From assembly GCA_001600695.1 (NCBI GenBank), contig BCKQ01000021.1, forward strand, positions 62,001-126,000: 64,000 nt of DNA. The letters run 5' to 3'. The translations under genes and the position numbers were made by a program. Of the stretch, positions 35,501-47,975 are shown piece by piece; the first letter of the stretch is position 1; each line of letters starts with the position of its first letter. A model generated the notes under the pieces. That model saw nothing but the letters and a program-made list of their open reading frames with translations. It did not search any database and was not told the origin of the DNA. Origin of the DNA: Ascoidea asiatica. Taxonomy: Eukaryota > Ascomycota > Saccharomycetes > Ascoideales > Ascoideaceae.

Positions 35501-38500
35501 CCGTAAAATGATTGGCTGCTGTTCCCTAAACTTTTGATATCATCTTTAATTGAATCTTGATCTTGCTTAGTAGAATCTTTATCACTTAAATTGCTTTCAA
35601 ATTTGTTCCTTCTTATCATAAAAGTTATATTGTCAAATCTATAGCATACTCTTCTTAAAGAACCATCAATCATATCAAACGGAATCAAATTATTGAAAGG
35701 CAACAATTTCATTAGTCTAGCATCCATAAAAATTGATCTAGAACCAAGATTCAAGGAAATATCTGAAAAATTAACATTTATAACATTAATCCAATCTGGT
35801 AAATTATTAAAATAGATAGGATTTGTTGATTTAACTTTCGGTATAAAATCACGTTCAATCTTAGAATTCTTTAAAAATTCCAAATAATATTTATTTGAAG
35901 ATAAAAAAACATTCTCAAATATCTTTGAAATACCAGTTAAGATTAATAAATTTGAGAAATCAAGATTTAATGTTTGAATGGAGAATTCACTTGTGAGATC
36001 AAAATCAGATAAATTTCTAATCTTGGATTTTAACACAATAAAATCAGAATATAATATATCATCAAGATTATCAAAAGAATCTGAATTTAAAATAGATGAT
36101 GTAGCACTTATAGAAGATCTTAGAGAAAAGTTTTCATCACTATCAATAGGACTAAGCAATTCATCTTTTTTATGTACAGTTGATTTTGACTTTTTATGAT
36201 TTATATGGAAGAAGTTGAACAAAGAGGGATTATCTAATTCAGATTGTTTATAAGAAAGATGAATACCAGATAATTCAATTCTATCAAAAATGGATAATAA
36301 TAATGTTTTTGACATATTTATTGAATTTCTTTCAAAAACTTTTGAATATATTCTTTTTGATTCTATCTCCAAACTAATCAAGTTGAAACTTAATAAAAGG
36401 ATTCTTAATAAATTATCATCATTAAATGAAAAATTCTTTAAAATTATTGAAGGATCTTCAATTGTTAACTTGACATAAAATAATGGATATAAGGAACAAA
36501 GAGAATCTGATATAATTTCATTTCTCAGATCACTAATACGATTTTTTAATTTTATCTTTGAGCAAATTTTTTCATCAGCACATGAAAAATTTACTAATTC
36601 TTTTATATTTTCTCTACTTTCTTTAATAACCTTAATCATAATTCCATTGAAAAAAACTTTTAATTGATTAAAATTTAAAATTAATAAACCTAAATGAGTT
36701 GCATTTATATCGAAAATTGGTGAAGAAAAATGACTAACAATTCTAGTTAAAGCTTTTGATAAATCATATTTATCAAAATTTGGATCTAAATTATCATTAT
36801 CAATATCTGAATTTAAATTTAAATTATAATAATAATCAAATAATTTCAAAGCTTGAGAAATTAAATTTGATTTTGCTGAAAATGTTATATTTGGAATTTG
36901 AAAAATTTCAAGTATTGATAAATTTTTATTTGTATTTTTTTTTAAAAAATCAATTTTTGAATTAATTGTTGAATTATCAATAACTAAATAAATTGAGAAA
37001 TCTAAGATTGAACTTATTAATTGATGAGGTTGATCATCAATTTTAAAAATTAATCCATAACCTGGAGATTGATAACTTAATTTATTAAAATTTAAATTAA
37101 GTTCTTTAAATTTTATTTGAAAAGAGAATTTTTTTAATAAATTTGAATAATTCATAAATGAATCATCTAAATTATGATCATAATCATCATCATTATCAGA
37201 ATCAGAATCATCAGTTTTTTTAAAATTATTATTATTATTATTTTTAGATAAATTTATATGATTTTTAATATTATTAAAATTTTTATTATTATAAATACCA
37301 TTTGTAAAACAAATAATTTCATTAAAAGTATCTAAAATATTTAAAATATTAATTTTTTTATTTTTATTTTTTGAATTTGAATTTAATAAAGGATTTATTA
37401 AAAAAAAAAAAAAATTTAATTCAGAAATATTAATATTTTGTAAAGAGATTGAAAAATCATTTAATAAAGATAAAAAATTATTAAAAAAAGTTAATCTTTT
37501 TTTAATTATTAAATTAATTAAATTAAAATTTTTAGACATTAAATTTAATTGATTTGATTTTTCTAAATTTTTTAAATGTTCAAAAGTATTTTTAATTTTA
37601 TTTTTAACTTCTTTTTGAATTGATGGAATTAATGGAGTTTCTTTAGTATATTTTGAAGAATGTTTTGGAGAATTTATTGAAGAGTTTATTGGAGAGTTTA
37701 TTTGAGAATTTATTGGAGAATTTTGTTGAGAATTTTGTTGAGAAATTTCTTGAGAATCTTCAGTAGTTATTATTATTGGTTTATTTAAATTTGGATTTAA
37801 TTTACAAACATCTACATGATCTAAATTTTTATTATGTTCATTGTTTTTTTCATTATTATCAGTATTATCAGTATCAGATAAATTTTGAGTTGATTTAATT
37901 GAAGAATCTACTTTAGAATCTATTTTAGAATCTACTTTAGAATCTATTTTAGAATCTACTTTGGAATCTTTAATATCATTATTATTATTTTGATTGATTG
38001 AATTGATTGAATTAATTGAATTAATAAGAGATATATGATTATTTTGATTATTAAAAAAGAATTGAAATAAATTTGAAAAATTATATAAAATTGGAAAATT
38101 AAAACCAGATAATAATAAATTTGAATCAATTTTTTTTAAATAAATTTGATTTGAATTTGAGATTATGAAATTTGTAGTTAAACTTATTAATAAACTATTT
38201 AATATATTATTATTATTATTATTAATATTAATATTTCTGAGATCAATTGATTTATTATTATAAATTATGGATAAATTATTTAATAAGAATACAGGATTAA
38301 AGAATAAAATATGATTAATTGAGGAATTATTATTTAATAAGTTTAAATTTAAAGATAATTTTAAATGATTTAAAGAAATAAATAAAGATTTTTTATTATT
38401 ATTATTATTATTATTTAAATTAATTAAATTTATATTTAAATTATTTAAAATAAATTGAAAACTTTTAAAATTTAAAAATTTTGAAATTTTTAAAATTAAA

Positions 38501-39070
38501 TTTAAATTTTTTTTATTTTTAAAAATATTTGAATTTTTTAATTTATTATTTATATGATCATTTATATTTTCACTTATATTTGAATCAATATTTGAATCAA
38601 TATTCGAGTTTGAATTACTATTATTATTATCAGATAATAGGAAATTAATTAAGATATTATAATAATTTTTAGATAAATTGATATCTATATCTGATATTAT
38701 TATTGAAAAATGTTTTATTGGAGATTTATTTAAATTCAAATTTTGATTGTCATCTTGATTGTTATCTTGATTGTTATCTTGATTGTTATCTTGATTTGTA
38801 TCTTGATTTGTATCTTGATTTGTATCTTGATTTGTATTTTGATTTTTATTATTTATAATTGATTTTTTTAAATTTTTGCTATAAGATAATAATAATAAAA
38901 GACAATGAAATTGAATAAAGATGTAATTGATATTAATAAAGTTTTCCTTATTTTTATTTTCATTTTCAATATTATTTTCAATATTATTTTCAATATTATT
39001 ATTAATATTATTATTAATTAAATTTCTTAAAATTTTAATTTTTTTAAAAAAAGTTAAATTTTTATTATTA

Positions 39071-39102
<32 letters not shown>

Positions 39103-39306
39103 TTGAATTGAATTTTTGATAATATTTAAATTTAAAATATTTAATTTTAAATTTTTTATAATTATTGAAGATGGAAAAGAATAATAAATAAAACAATTTA
39201 AGAAATAGTAAGAAATTAAATTAATTATTAATAAAATTAATAAATAAATAAATAAAAATTCAATAATGAAATTATAAATTGGATTTAATAAAATTAATAA
39301 AAACAT
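29503..39306 (-). CDS. FMP27: Fmp27/Hobbit-family bridge-like lipid transfer protein
   Basis: A 3267-residue giant (about 2628 for S. cerevisiae Fmp27; its paralogue is YPR117W). Residues about 1-45 are a hydrophobic N-terminal anchor. The first about 1,000 residues are Asn-rich, with micro-repeats such as DTNQ/DNNQ (about 38745-38836) and DSKV/DSKI (about 37895-37975). The family core follows: the GFWDK region (KIGFWDKLRANVHARIRF, then GDLHILFKGSRSPYEITGPG), the coiled-coil RLTELRKNELETQIG, and the WPPW motif (SSWPPWLGSEL). The conserved C-terminal block (SFQVDPCILCVSYKGRGK) precedes a basic tail. These proteins form long hydrophobic grooves at ER-plasma membrane contacts and move lipids. 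It could be either FMP27 or YPR117W; only one copy is visible here. Confidence 0.93.
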
Positions 39307-40064
39307 ATTATATATTAATCATTATTTTTTGAAATGGAATTGAACAGAGATTAGATAAATTATAGCAAATTGAAGATAAATTAAAGAATTGAAGAGAATA
39401 ATTAGGAATTAAGAAATAAAGCAATAAGAAGATATAATAATTCTTTATTTAAGAAGCAATTGAATATATTGATGAATGATAATGTATAAATTATGAATTG
39501 GGTTAATTATTTGAGATTTGAATAGAATATTAAAGATATTTAGACCTATATTTTTATTATTGTTATTAATATAATAATATATTTGGTGATTTGACTTTAT
39601 CGAGGTGATCCTAAATAAAGAGTGAATGAATGAATAATGCAATAACGTAAGCAGTACTCAAGCACTACAATAGCAATAGCAATAACAAGTTCATTTGTTT
39701 GTTCATTTGTTTGTTCATTTGTTTGTTTGTAAGGCGACTGCTTCAGAGAAAGCCACGCGGCGGACCGAGACCGAAGAACCAAAAGGAAAATCCGGGCACG
39801 GAGAATACGGAAAAGGACGGAAGTGACGGAAGTAACGGGAGTAACGGGTATAAAGGAGTACTCCGCAAACCCCCTACTGGTCATGTGTTTGGTTTGTAGA
39901 CCCCCTGGTAGACCTTTTTTTATAATTCACCTGTGTAAATAGTGTATGTATATTATATTATTATATAAAATTAAAATTTGAAATATTTTTATTATCTCGA
40001 ATATAAACAATCAGATCAAAGATAATTAAANATAATTACATATCTTAAGATAAATATAAGTGAG
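39307..40064. promoter_or_regulatory. Divergent FMP27/ACL4 promoter region
   Basis: A GC-rich island at about 39735-39910, flanked on the left by TTTG/CATT repeats (about 39690-39735), lies between the two divergent starts. Within it, GGA-rich words recur (ACGGAAGTGACGG and CGGGAGTAACGGG). Short open frames on both strands are not credible genes. Position 40031 is an ambiguous base. Confidence 0.5.
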
Positions 40065-41354
40065 ATGAAAGAAATTGATACAACAGAAGTCAAAATAAAT
40101 AAAGTTTTATCTTTAGCAAGAGATCAATTATCAATTCAAGAACCTGAGAATGCATTAAAGATATTATTAAATTTTAAAAATGAAAAAAATTTTCAAGAAA
40201 ATTTAAATTATTTAAACCTTTTAGGTGAAATTTTTTTAGAAAATAATAATTTAGAAAATGCATATGAAATTTTTAAAAAAGCTTGTGATTTAGATCCAAA
40301 TGCAAATTATTCAGTTGATTATTTTTTTAATTTAGGTCAATTAATTGGTGGTGAAGAAGCTTTAAATTATTTTAATATTGCTATAAATAATTTAGAAACT
40401 AAATTAAGTAATATTAATATTAATATTAATAACAGTAGTAGTAGTAGTANTAATATAGTAATAAGAAAATATATAAAAGATTTAATTCAAGGATATTTAT
40501 CTTCAATAGAAATTTGGATGACAGAATTATGTATGGAATCAAATGCAGAAAATGAATGTGAAAATTTAATATTAAAAGCAATAAATTTAGATTCAAATAA
40601 TCCAGAAATTTATACATCTTTAATTTCCATAAGAATNTCTCAACAAAATTTTAATGATGCAAAAAATTTAATTAAAAAATCATGGAATTTATTTAATGAT
40701 AAATTAAATTTTATTCAAAATAATAATCAAGAAATTAATTTAACTGATTCAATAGTTGAATTAATTCAACCTTTAATAAATTTATTAAAATCTTCAATAG
40801 AAATGGAATTATATGATTATTCAAATTTAATATCAAATTTAATTCATGAAATTAATGAAGATTCTTTAGAACCATATTATCTTGAATGTTTTTCAAAAAT
40901 TTTAAATTTAAGAAAATTACAATCTCCAAATGATTTTAATTATCAAGATATTAAACTTAATCTATCTTTTAAAAATATTAATAATATCAACACTAATGAA
41001 TTTAATAACTGTTTAAATGATACAAGATTATCTTTATTAACTGCCAAATCCTTATTCCAGAATACCAATACCAATACCAACACCAATACCAGTACATATG
41101 ACAGTGAAGCGTCAATGCTTGACTCCATTCTCTCGTTCATAGAAGAAGTGGGTGGCGAACAGTCCTTAACTGAGCTACAAGGCAATAGCAATCATAACAA
41201 CAATAACAACAACAATCACAACAGTAATGCTGCTGCTTCTGCTGCTTCTGCTGCTTCTGCTGCTTCTGCTGCTTCTGCTGCCGGTGGCGATCTCGAAAAC
41301 TCTCAAACTCAGGATGAATTTGAGAAAAATCTTCTTCTTCAACTAACCACGTGA
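40065..41354 (+). CDS. ACL4: Acl4-like TPR chaperone of ribosomal protein L4
   Basis: A 429-residue tetratricopeptide-repeat protein matching the fungal Acl4 (YDR161W) family, about 387 in S. cerevisiae. TPR units are visible at about 15-90 (ALKILLNFK, YLNLLGEIFLENNNLENAYEIF, ACDLDPNA), and the family marker IEIWMTELCMESNAENECE appears near residue 165, followed by the next repeat (LDSNNPEIYTSLISIR). The C-terminal third is low complexity: an NT repeat, Asn/His run and six Ala-Ser-Ala units before an acidic end. Acl4 captures newly made Rpl4 and escorts it to pre-60S particles. Two codons contain ambiguous bases (40450, 40637). The stop codon overlaps a CACGTG word (41348-41353). Confidence 0.82.
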   Translation: MKEIDTTEVKINKVLSLARDQLSIQEPENALKILLNFKNEKNFQENLNYLNLLGEIFLENNNLENAYEIFKKACDLDPNANYSVDYFFNLGQLIGGEEALNYFNIAINNLETKLSNINININNSSSSSXNIVIRKYIKDLIQGYLSSIEIWMTELCMESNAENECENLILKAINLDSNNPEIYTSLISIRXSQQNFNDAKNLIKKSWNLFNDKLNFIQNNNQEINLTDSIVELIQPLINLLKSSIEMELYDYSNLISNLIHEINEDSLEPYYLECFSKILNLRKLQSPNDFNYQDIKLNLSFKNINNINTNEFNNCLNDTRLSLLTAKSLFQNTNTNTNTNTSTYDSEASMLDSILSFIEEVGGEQSLTELQGNSNHNNNNNNNHNSNAAASAASAASAASAASAAGGDLENSQTQDEFEKNLLLQLTT

Positions 41355-41543
41355 TTATTAACTACTAAAAATTTTATTTTCACTTTAAATAATATAAATA
41401 AATAAATAATATACTTATTTTATAGATTCATAAACTAATAAACTAATAATCTAATAATCTAATAAACTCTTTTTTATTTAATCTTTACTAACTTATTACT
41501 ACTTATCAAGTATCTTAAATTCATGATTTTAAAAATCTAGGAA

Positions 41544-42305
41544 ATGTTTAAATGTTTTAATAATTTACATACTTTTAAAACTTTTAATACTTTTAATAAT
41601 AAAAATTTAAAATATTTAAATCAATTTCAATCTCAAACTCAATATAAACTTATTAATAATAATTATTTAACCTCTAGAAATCAATCAATATCAACTTTAA
41701 CAAATTCAGAAAATGAAATTAATTCAAAAATTAAAGAATCTAAATCATCTTCAGATAATCATTTAAATCAAAATAAATTATTAATTTCAAAAAATATAGA
41801 TGATATTTTACAACCTATAAATCCAATTGTTGAAAATATTATTCAATCTTCAATACCAATTACTCAAAATATAACTATAACTACAATTCCAAATCAAATT
41901 ACAAAAAAAAAAATTAAATTTGAATTAAAAGAAAATTTAAAATTAAATGAAAGAAGTGAAAATATTGAAAATATTGAAAAAATTTCAATAAAATTTCCAA
42001 CTTTTGATGATATTTCAAATTTATCTAAAAATTTAAAATTTAAAATTAAAAAAAAAAGACCTCCAATTCAAAAAATTGTAATTTTAAATGCAAAAGAATC
42101 TGGTTTAATAAGAAATGTACCAAAATATTTAAATACAAATATAAAATATAATCAAAGAAAATTATTATTTAATAAAAAATATAAAAATAATATCAATAAT
42201 AATACTATTACTAATACTAATACTAATACAAATACAAATACAAATACAAATCCATCTTCAAATTTAATATCTAATGAAATTTATAATAAAAATAATTTAT
42301 CAACT

Positions 42306-42338
<33 letters not shown>

Positions 42339-44441
42339 TCAAATTCAATATCTCAAGATTCAATATTTATTCAAAATTATAAAATTGATAAAACAAGTAA
42401 AGATTTATTAAAATTTGCTTCAAAAGTTGATAAAAATCAAATTTTAATTTCAATAAATTCTTTAAGACCTTTTAATAAAAAAATTTCAACAAAAGATTAT
42501 AAAAATTTAATTAAATCAATTTCAAATTCATATAAAAAAGATATTTTAAAAAATTATATTAAAAATTTTTTTTATCCAATTTTTAAATCTAAAATTAAAA
42601 GTTATACAAATAAAAGTCAAATTATTAATATTATTCTTATATCATGTTGGAAACTTAATTTTAATTCATCTGAATCTATTATTAATAATAATAATAATAA
42701 TAATAATATTCAATCTATTGAAAATATAAAAAATTCAAATACATCCTCAAATTCAAATTCATATCCATTATCATATAATGAAGAAGAATTATTTGAAGAA
42801 ACTTTAAATTCAACAAATACTTTTAATCAACAAAATTTAATTTCAACATCTGGTGAAATTAAATATCAAAATTTTCAAATTGATAAAAAAATTTATTATT
42901 TCTTATATCAATCAAATAATACTAATCTTTTATATGAATTTACAAAAGATGATTTAATAAAAATTGAAAAAATTATTCAAGATTCTGATATTTATATTTT
43001 AATAATTTCTGGTTTTGAATCAAATTTAAAATGGTTTGAAATTAGTTTAAATAATATCTTCAATAATTTATCAACTTCAGAATTAAATTTATCTAATTTA
43101 CAAAAAATTAATAATTATTTAAGTATTGATATAAATAAAGGTGTAAATTTAATTCAAAAAATTGGTGATGTTTATTTTGAAAAAATTTCAACTGAAAATG
43201 ATGAAAATATTTATATTATTAATGCTTTAAATATTTCTAAAATTCAAAGAGCTAAAAGATTATTATTATGGTTATTAAATTATAATTCTCATATAAATAA
43301 TGAATTATTTAATTTAAATTATTTTAATAAAAATTATAAAAAAAATTTACAATATTTTGATTATATTACAGATTCTACTTTACCTTTAGTTCATTCAATT
43401 AATAATTGGAAACAATTAAGAGAAGTAGTAGATTCAAGTAATGAATTGGATTTTTTGAATTCTGATTCAAATTCAAATTCAAATTCTTTAATTACTTCTG
43501 AAGATATAAAAAATTTTCAAAATTTTTTAATGGATAAAAATAATTTAAAAATAAATAAAAATATTAAAGGTTTTGATAATATTAATACTGAAAATATAAG
43601 TTTAACTGCAACATTAGGAAAAATTTTATTTGATAATGAAACTAATCAAAAAATATTTCAAACTGAGATACCGAGAATTAAAGAATTTATTTCTAAATTA
43701 AAATTATTTGATGAAAAAGAAGATTATTATACTGATTTTCATAATTATTATGCTCAAATTATATTTTCACCATCTCCTTTTGAAAAAAATGTAATTAAAG
43801 ATCATAATGAAAAAAATTCAAAATTAATATCCGGAAATATAGAATCTTATAAAAAATATCCAATTTTAGAAATGTGGATAGAATTAGATGAAAATGATGA
43901 AGCATTAATGGATACATTAAGAATTGAATCGATTGAAAAAGAGAAAAACTTATTAATTAATTTACCTTCAAAAATAAGTGATTTAAAACTTTCTAGAACA
44001 ATTTCCAAAACTATATTTGATTTAAGTACAGAAAGTGATGATAAAAATTATCAAATTCAAAAAATTTATTTAGCTGATTTTTTAAATAAAAGTAAATTAA
44101 AATTTGATGGTAATTCAAAAGCCAATATTTATAAAGAATTGAAAGTTCAAATTAATGATAAAGTTGTTGAATATATGTATGTTAATATAAATTTAAGAAG
44201 ACAATTGGATTTGAAATTTAAAGATCAATTATTACAATTTAGTGCAATTCAAGGTGGAACACTTGGTGCAAAAAGAATTGAAGTTAATTTAATTGGAAAT
44301 ATAACAGAATCAATCAAAGAAATTGAAGATACTGAAAGAAATAAAGAATCTAAAGACACTAAATACACTAGAGAAAGTGAAGAAACTGAAGAATTCAAAA
44401 CTTTTATTAATAATTCTATAGAACTTGTCAATAACTTGTAA
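41544..44441 (+). CDS. SLS1: Sls1-like mitochondrial protein
   Basis: A 965-residue protein with a Phe/Asn/Lys-rich N-terminus (MFKCFNNLHTFKTFN) suited to a mitochondrial presequence, then Asn-rich spacers. Segments resembling the Sls1 family include the block after residue 275 (LLKFASKVDKNQILISINSL, then SYKKDILKNYIKNFF and TNKSQIINIILISCWKL). A KH-like region follows near 535-580 (LNLSNLQKINNYLSIDINKG), ending in QRAKRLLLWLLNYNSHI. In S. cerevisiae Sls1 (about 643 residues) is an inner-membrane protein coordinating mitochondrial transcription and translation with Nam1. I see no clear transmembrane helix in this copy. The assignment is moderate; a large repeat-inflated mitochondrial protein of another family is the alternative. 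Confidence 0.6.
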
Positions 44442-44533
44442 ATAATTAGTATATATATGTAATCTATAAAATATATTAAATAAATAAAGTATAAATATAA
44501 TGATGAGATTTAATGAGATTATATAAAAAGAGA

Positions 44534-45634
44534 TTATTTTGGAGGATCATTAAATCTTTCTTCTAAAACCTTTAAGGCAACTTGTCTTCTTCTTTCTGCA
44601 ATATCATCTAGATTTTTATTACTATTTGAGTTTTTATTATTTTTATTTGTATTAACATTATTACCTATTCTTTTTGCAGCTCTTTCATTACTCTGTTGGA
44701 TTAAATCATCAGTAAATGGAGTTATTATACCTAAAAGTAAGAAAATTTTATAATTTATATTAAAAAGTGGATTCAAAATTGGATGTAAGAAACTTGGGAA
44801 GAAATAAATAAATGAGAAAGTATCTGAAGCATCTCCTCTAATTCTTTGTACACCAAAAGTTGGACGAGAATTCGAACTTGAAGAAGTACCAGTATCAGAA
44901 TTTGAAGATGAGGATGTTGGTAAAAGTGGATCTAAAATCATTGATTGATAAAATCTTAAATAAGTCCAAGATATTAAGAAATTGAAAATTGAATTCAAAC
45001 CTGGATAAAAATCCTTATTTAAAATTGAAAAAAGAACTAATAAGTTTATGAAAATAAAAGGAATATGCTTAATTCTTAGATGTAATAAACCTTTGAAAAA
45101 AATCAAATTATGCTCAGGAATTAATTGTTTGAAACTAATTAGAAAACCTATGAATATTGAGAAAAATCCAGAATAATTTGCATTTAAATTGATTGAAGTA
45201 ACATTTAATAAATTTAAAGAAATTAAAGATAAAGTAGTTAATAAATTTGTTAAAATTGAATTTATTAATAAAAATTTTATTAATTCTTTACTTGACCAAA
45301 CTCTTTCAAAATATTTAAAACTTATTAAAATATTTGAGAAATTTAAAATTAAATTAATAATATTATCTTCAACAAATATAGAAATAAATAAAACCCAAGG
45401 ATTACTTAAAACTAAAGAAGGTATTAATTCTAAAAAAGGTATTGAAATATTATCAAAACTCAAATCATTTTGATCTTGATTTGTATTTGATGCAGATTGT
45501 AATTTAATTATTTGATCATTATATGAAACAATTTTAAGATAATAATTTAAAAATGATAAAGAGAATAATAAAACTATTGAAAGTTTTGTGACTGGAGGTA
45601 AATTAAATTTGAATAGATTAGATAAACCAAACAT
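44534..45634 (-). CDS. TMEM115/YOL107W-family membrane protein
   Basis: A 366-residue multi-pass protein with about six hydrophobic segments (starts near 17, 67, 85, 110, 150, 190 and 275), of the rhomboid-like TMEM115 (DUF1751) family; yeast YOL107W is about 342 residues. Family features: KLSIVLLFSLSFLNYYLK at the first helix, ERVWSSKELIKFLLI, NANYSGFFSIFIGFLISFKQL, PEHNLIFFKGLLHLRIKHIPF, SWTYLRFYQ, and RGDASDTFSFIYFFPSFLHP. The catalytic Ser/His pair of active rhomboids is not evident. Human TMEM115 works in the Golgi in retrograde transport; the same site is inferred here. The C-terminus is hydrophilic and basic with coiled-coil character. It converges on SLS1 with 92 bp between the stops. 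Confidence 0.88.
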   Translation of the reverse strand: MFGLSNLFKFNLPPVTKLSIVLLFSLSFLNYYLKIVSYNDQIIKLQSASNTNQDQNDLSFDNISIPFLELIPSLVLSNPWVLFISIFVEDNIINLILNFSNILISFKYFERVWSSKELIKFLLINSILTNLLTTLSLISLNLLNVTSINLNANYSGFFSIFIGFLISFKQLIPEHNLIFFKGLLHLRIKHIPFIFINLLVLFSILNKDFYPGLNSIFNFLISWTYLRFYQSMILDPLLPTSSSSNSDTGTSSSSNSRPTFGVQRIRGDASDTFSFIYFFPSFLHPILNPLFNINYKIFLLLGIITPFTDDLIQQSNERAAKRIGNNVNTNKNNKNSNSNKNLDDIAERRRQVALKVLEERFNDPPK

Positions 45635-46544
45635 TTTTATTTTTATATGACAATAAATTGACAGATTATATTTATGATTATGATTATGATTATTATTATT
45701 ATTATGCTGGCTAGTTAATGATAACGATTGATAATATGATACAATTAATGAAAATGAAATTACTTTTCTAAGTTCTTAATATGAATGAAATCTTGAAATT
45801 GAAGTAGATTAAACAGTGAATATAATATCATTTAACAGATTGTCTAAATCAAAAAGAAAAAGAAAAATTTATTTGTTTAATGTGATTCCTTAAATGATTG
45901 AATAAACAAGAGTTTCAGTAGTTAATACTTAAGCCTTTGTTAAGCTTACCACACTGTTCAAAATAAAGCTTTAAAAAATGGGTTTAAATTTGGAGATTTG
46001 AATTTAAGGTCTTTAGAGGAGTCCCACAGACCTGGACTCAGGACATCTTGTATACTGTAGTTAAACGTAGTTTATGCATATATACACAGATTACTGACTA
46101 TCCGTAGAATGGTTTTTTATTTCCTGATGGCGGTTTTATTTAAATGAATTTTTACCCTCGGAATTTTCTTGATTTTCGACTGGATCTGCAATTGTCACGT
46201 TCTGCCGGTATTTGATGAAGCTGGAAAAACCAATCAACGTCAATTCTTTAGCAATTATTAACAATCGGTCAGATTAGGCCTCAGCGTAGAGATTCTAGTG
46301 ATAATATTTGAAAAACTGGAAATTAAAGGAAAGGATGATGAAGTACTATTAAGACGAATGTAAATCTGATTAGGATATTGATATCGATATTGAAGTCAAT
46401 TGAGAGTTCTGGAGTCTTGATTGATATAGTGATACTAATTAATATCATCTACAGTAATAATACTATTATTAATAGTTGTAATAATAATAATAATATTAGT
46501 AGTATAAATAATTATATTAATTATAGAAAAAAATAATAATAATA
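45635..46544. promoter_or_regulatory. Divergent YOL107W-like/NDUFV1 promoter region
   Basis: A GC-richer stretch at about 46010-46330 sits midway between the two starts. The rest is A/T-rich with TGATTA repeats near 45675-45700 and AATAAT triplets directly before NDUFV1. No coding frame or RNA gene is visible. Confidence 0.5.
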
Positions 46545-47975
46545 ATGATTCGTAATCCATTGGTGAAAAAAATTGGTTCTTCAGCTACTTCCATACCCAA
46601 AGTAGCTAAACGTAGTCTAGCTGTTACAGTAGATTCTCCACCACCTCCACAACATTTTGGTGGTTTAAAAGATCAAGATAGAATTTTTCAAAATATTTAT
46701 GGTAATTATGGAGCAGATTTAAAAACTTCAATGAAAATGGGTGATTGGTATAAAACTAAAGAACTTCTTTTAAAAGGTGATGCATGGATAATTGATAATA
46801 TGAAAAGATCTGGTTTAAGAGGTAGAGGTGGTGCAGGTTTTCCATCTGGTTTAAAATGGTCTTTTATGAATCCACCAAATTGGCAAAAAAATAAAGGTCC
46901 AAGATATGTTGTAGTGAATGCAGATGAAGGTGAACCTGGCACTTGTAAAGATAGAGAAATTATGAGAAAAGATCCTCATAAATTAGTTGAAGGTTGTTTA
47001 TTAGCAGGTAGAGCAATGAATGCAACTGCTGCTTATATTTATATTAGAGGTGAATTTTATAATGAAGCTCAAATTTTACAAAATGCTATAAATGAAGCTT
47101 ATAAAGCTGGTTTCTTAGGTAAAAATGCTTGTGATTCAGGTTATGATTTTGATGTTTATATACATCGTGGTATGGGTGCATATGTTTGTGGTGAAGAAAC
47201 TGCTTTAATTGAATCTTTAGAAGGTAAAGCTGGTAAACCACGTTTAAAGCCTCCATTTCCTGCAGGTGTTGGTTTATTTGGTAGACCAAGTACTGTAACT
47301 AATGTTGAAACTGTAGCTGTTGCGCCATCTATATTAAGACGTGGACCAGAATGGTTTGCAAGTTTTGGTAGACCAAGAAATTCAGGTATTAAATTATATG
47401 GTATTTCTGGTCATGTTAATACTCCATGTACAGTTGAAGAAGAAATGTCAATTCCATTAAAAGAATTAATTGAAAAACATTGTGGTGGTGTTATAGGTGG
47501 ATGGGATAATTTATTAGCAATTATTCCAGGTGGATCATCAGTTCCATTATTAACAAAAGATGTTTGTAGTACAGTATTGATGGATTATGATGCATTAAAA
47601 GATGTCGGATCAGGTTTAGGTACAGCTGCAGTAATAGTAATGAATAAAAAAACAGATGTAATTAGAGCTATTCAAAGATTAGCAGCATTTTATAAACATG
47701 AATCTTGTGGTCAATGTACTCCTTGTCGTGAAGGTACAACTTGGTTAGATAAAATGATGAAAAGATTTGTAAATGGTCAAGGTACAGAAAAGGAAATCGA
47801 TCAAATTTGGGAATTAACTAAAGTTATTGAAGGTCATACTATATGTGCTTTAGGTGATGCAGCTGCTTGGCCTGTTCAGGGTCTTATTAGAAAATTTAGA
47901 CCTCATATGGTTGAAAGAATGAATAATTTTGGTCAGCCTGTTACTCCAGGTGGTTGGATAAAAAAATCTTTATAA
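46545..47975 (+). CDS. NDUFV1: NADH dehydrogenase (complex I) 51 kDa subunit, NDUFV1/NuoF
   Basis: A 476-residue flavoprotein subunit of mitochondrial complex I that takes electrons from NADH to FMN. The first about 28 residues ([20 protein letters not shown]) form a mitochondrial presequence. NADH/FMN motifs [18 protein letters not shown] and [16 protein letters not shown] are present, along with the glycine-rich [17 protein letters not shown]. The N3 [4Fe-4S] ligands Cys388, Cys391 and Cys394 ([12 protein letters not shown]) and Cys434 (HTICALGD) are all intact. Saccharomycetaceae lack complex I, so this gene places the organism outside that family. Most other budding yeast lineages keep it. 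Confidence 0.98.
   Translation: MIRNPLVKKIGSSATSIPKVAKRSLAVTVDSPPPPQHFGGLKDQDRIFQNIYGNYGADLKTSMKMGDWYKTKELLLKGDAWIIDNMKRSGLRGRGGAGFPSGLKWSFMNPPNWQKNKGPRYVVVNADEGEPGTCKDREIMRKDPHKLVEGCLLAGRAMNATAAYIYIRGEFYNEAQILQNAINEAYKAGFLGKNACDSGYDFDVYIHRGMGAYVCGEETALIESLEGKAGKPRLKPPFPAGVGLFGRPSTVTNVETVAVAPSILRRGPEWFASFGRPRNSGIKLYGISGHVNTPCTVEEEMSIPLKELIEKHCGGVIGGWDNLLAIIPGGSSVPLLTKDVCSTVLMDYDALKDVGSGLGTAAVIVMNKKTDVIRAIQRLAAFYKHESCGQCTPCREGTTWLDKMMKRFVNGQGTEKEIDQIWELTKVIEGHTICALGDAAAWPVQGLIRKFRPHMVERMNNFGQPVTPGGWIKKSL

Noticed and set aside
38745-38836. CRISPR-like tandem array
   Set aside because: It is an in-frame micro-repeat (DTNQ/DNNQ units) inside the FMP27 coding region, with no spacers.
39445-39899. 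Short frames upstream of FMP27 and ACL4
   Set aside because: No protein character; they lie on repeats and the GC-rich promoter island.
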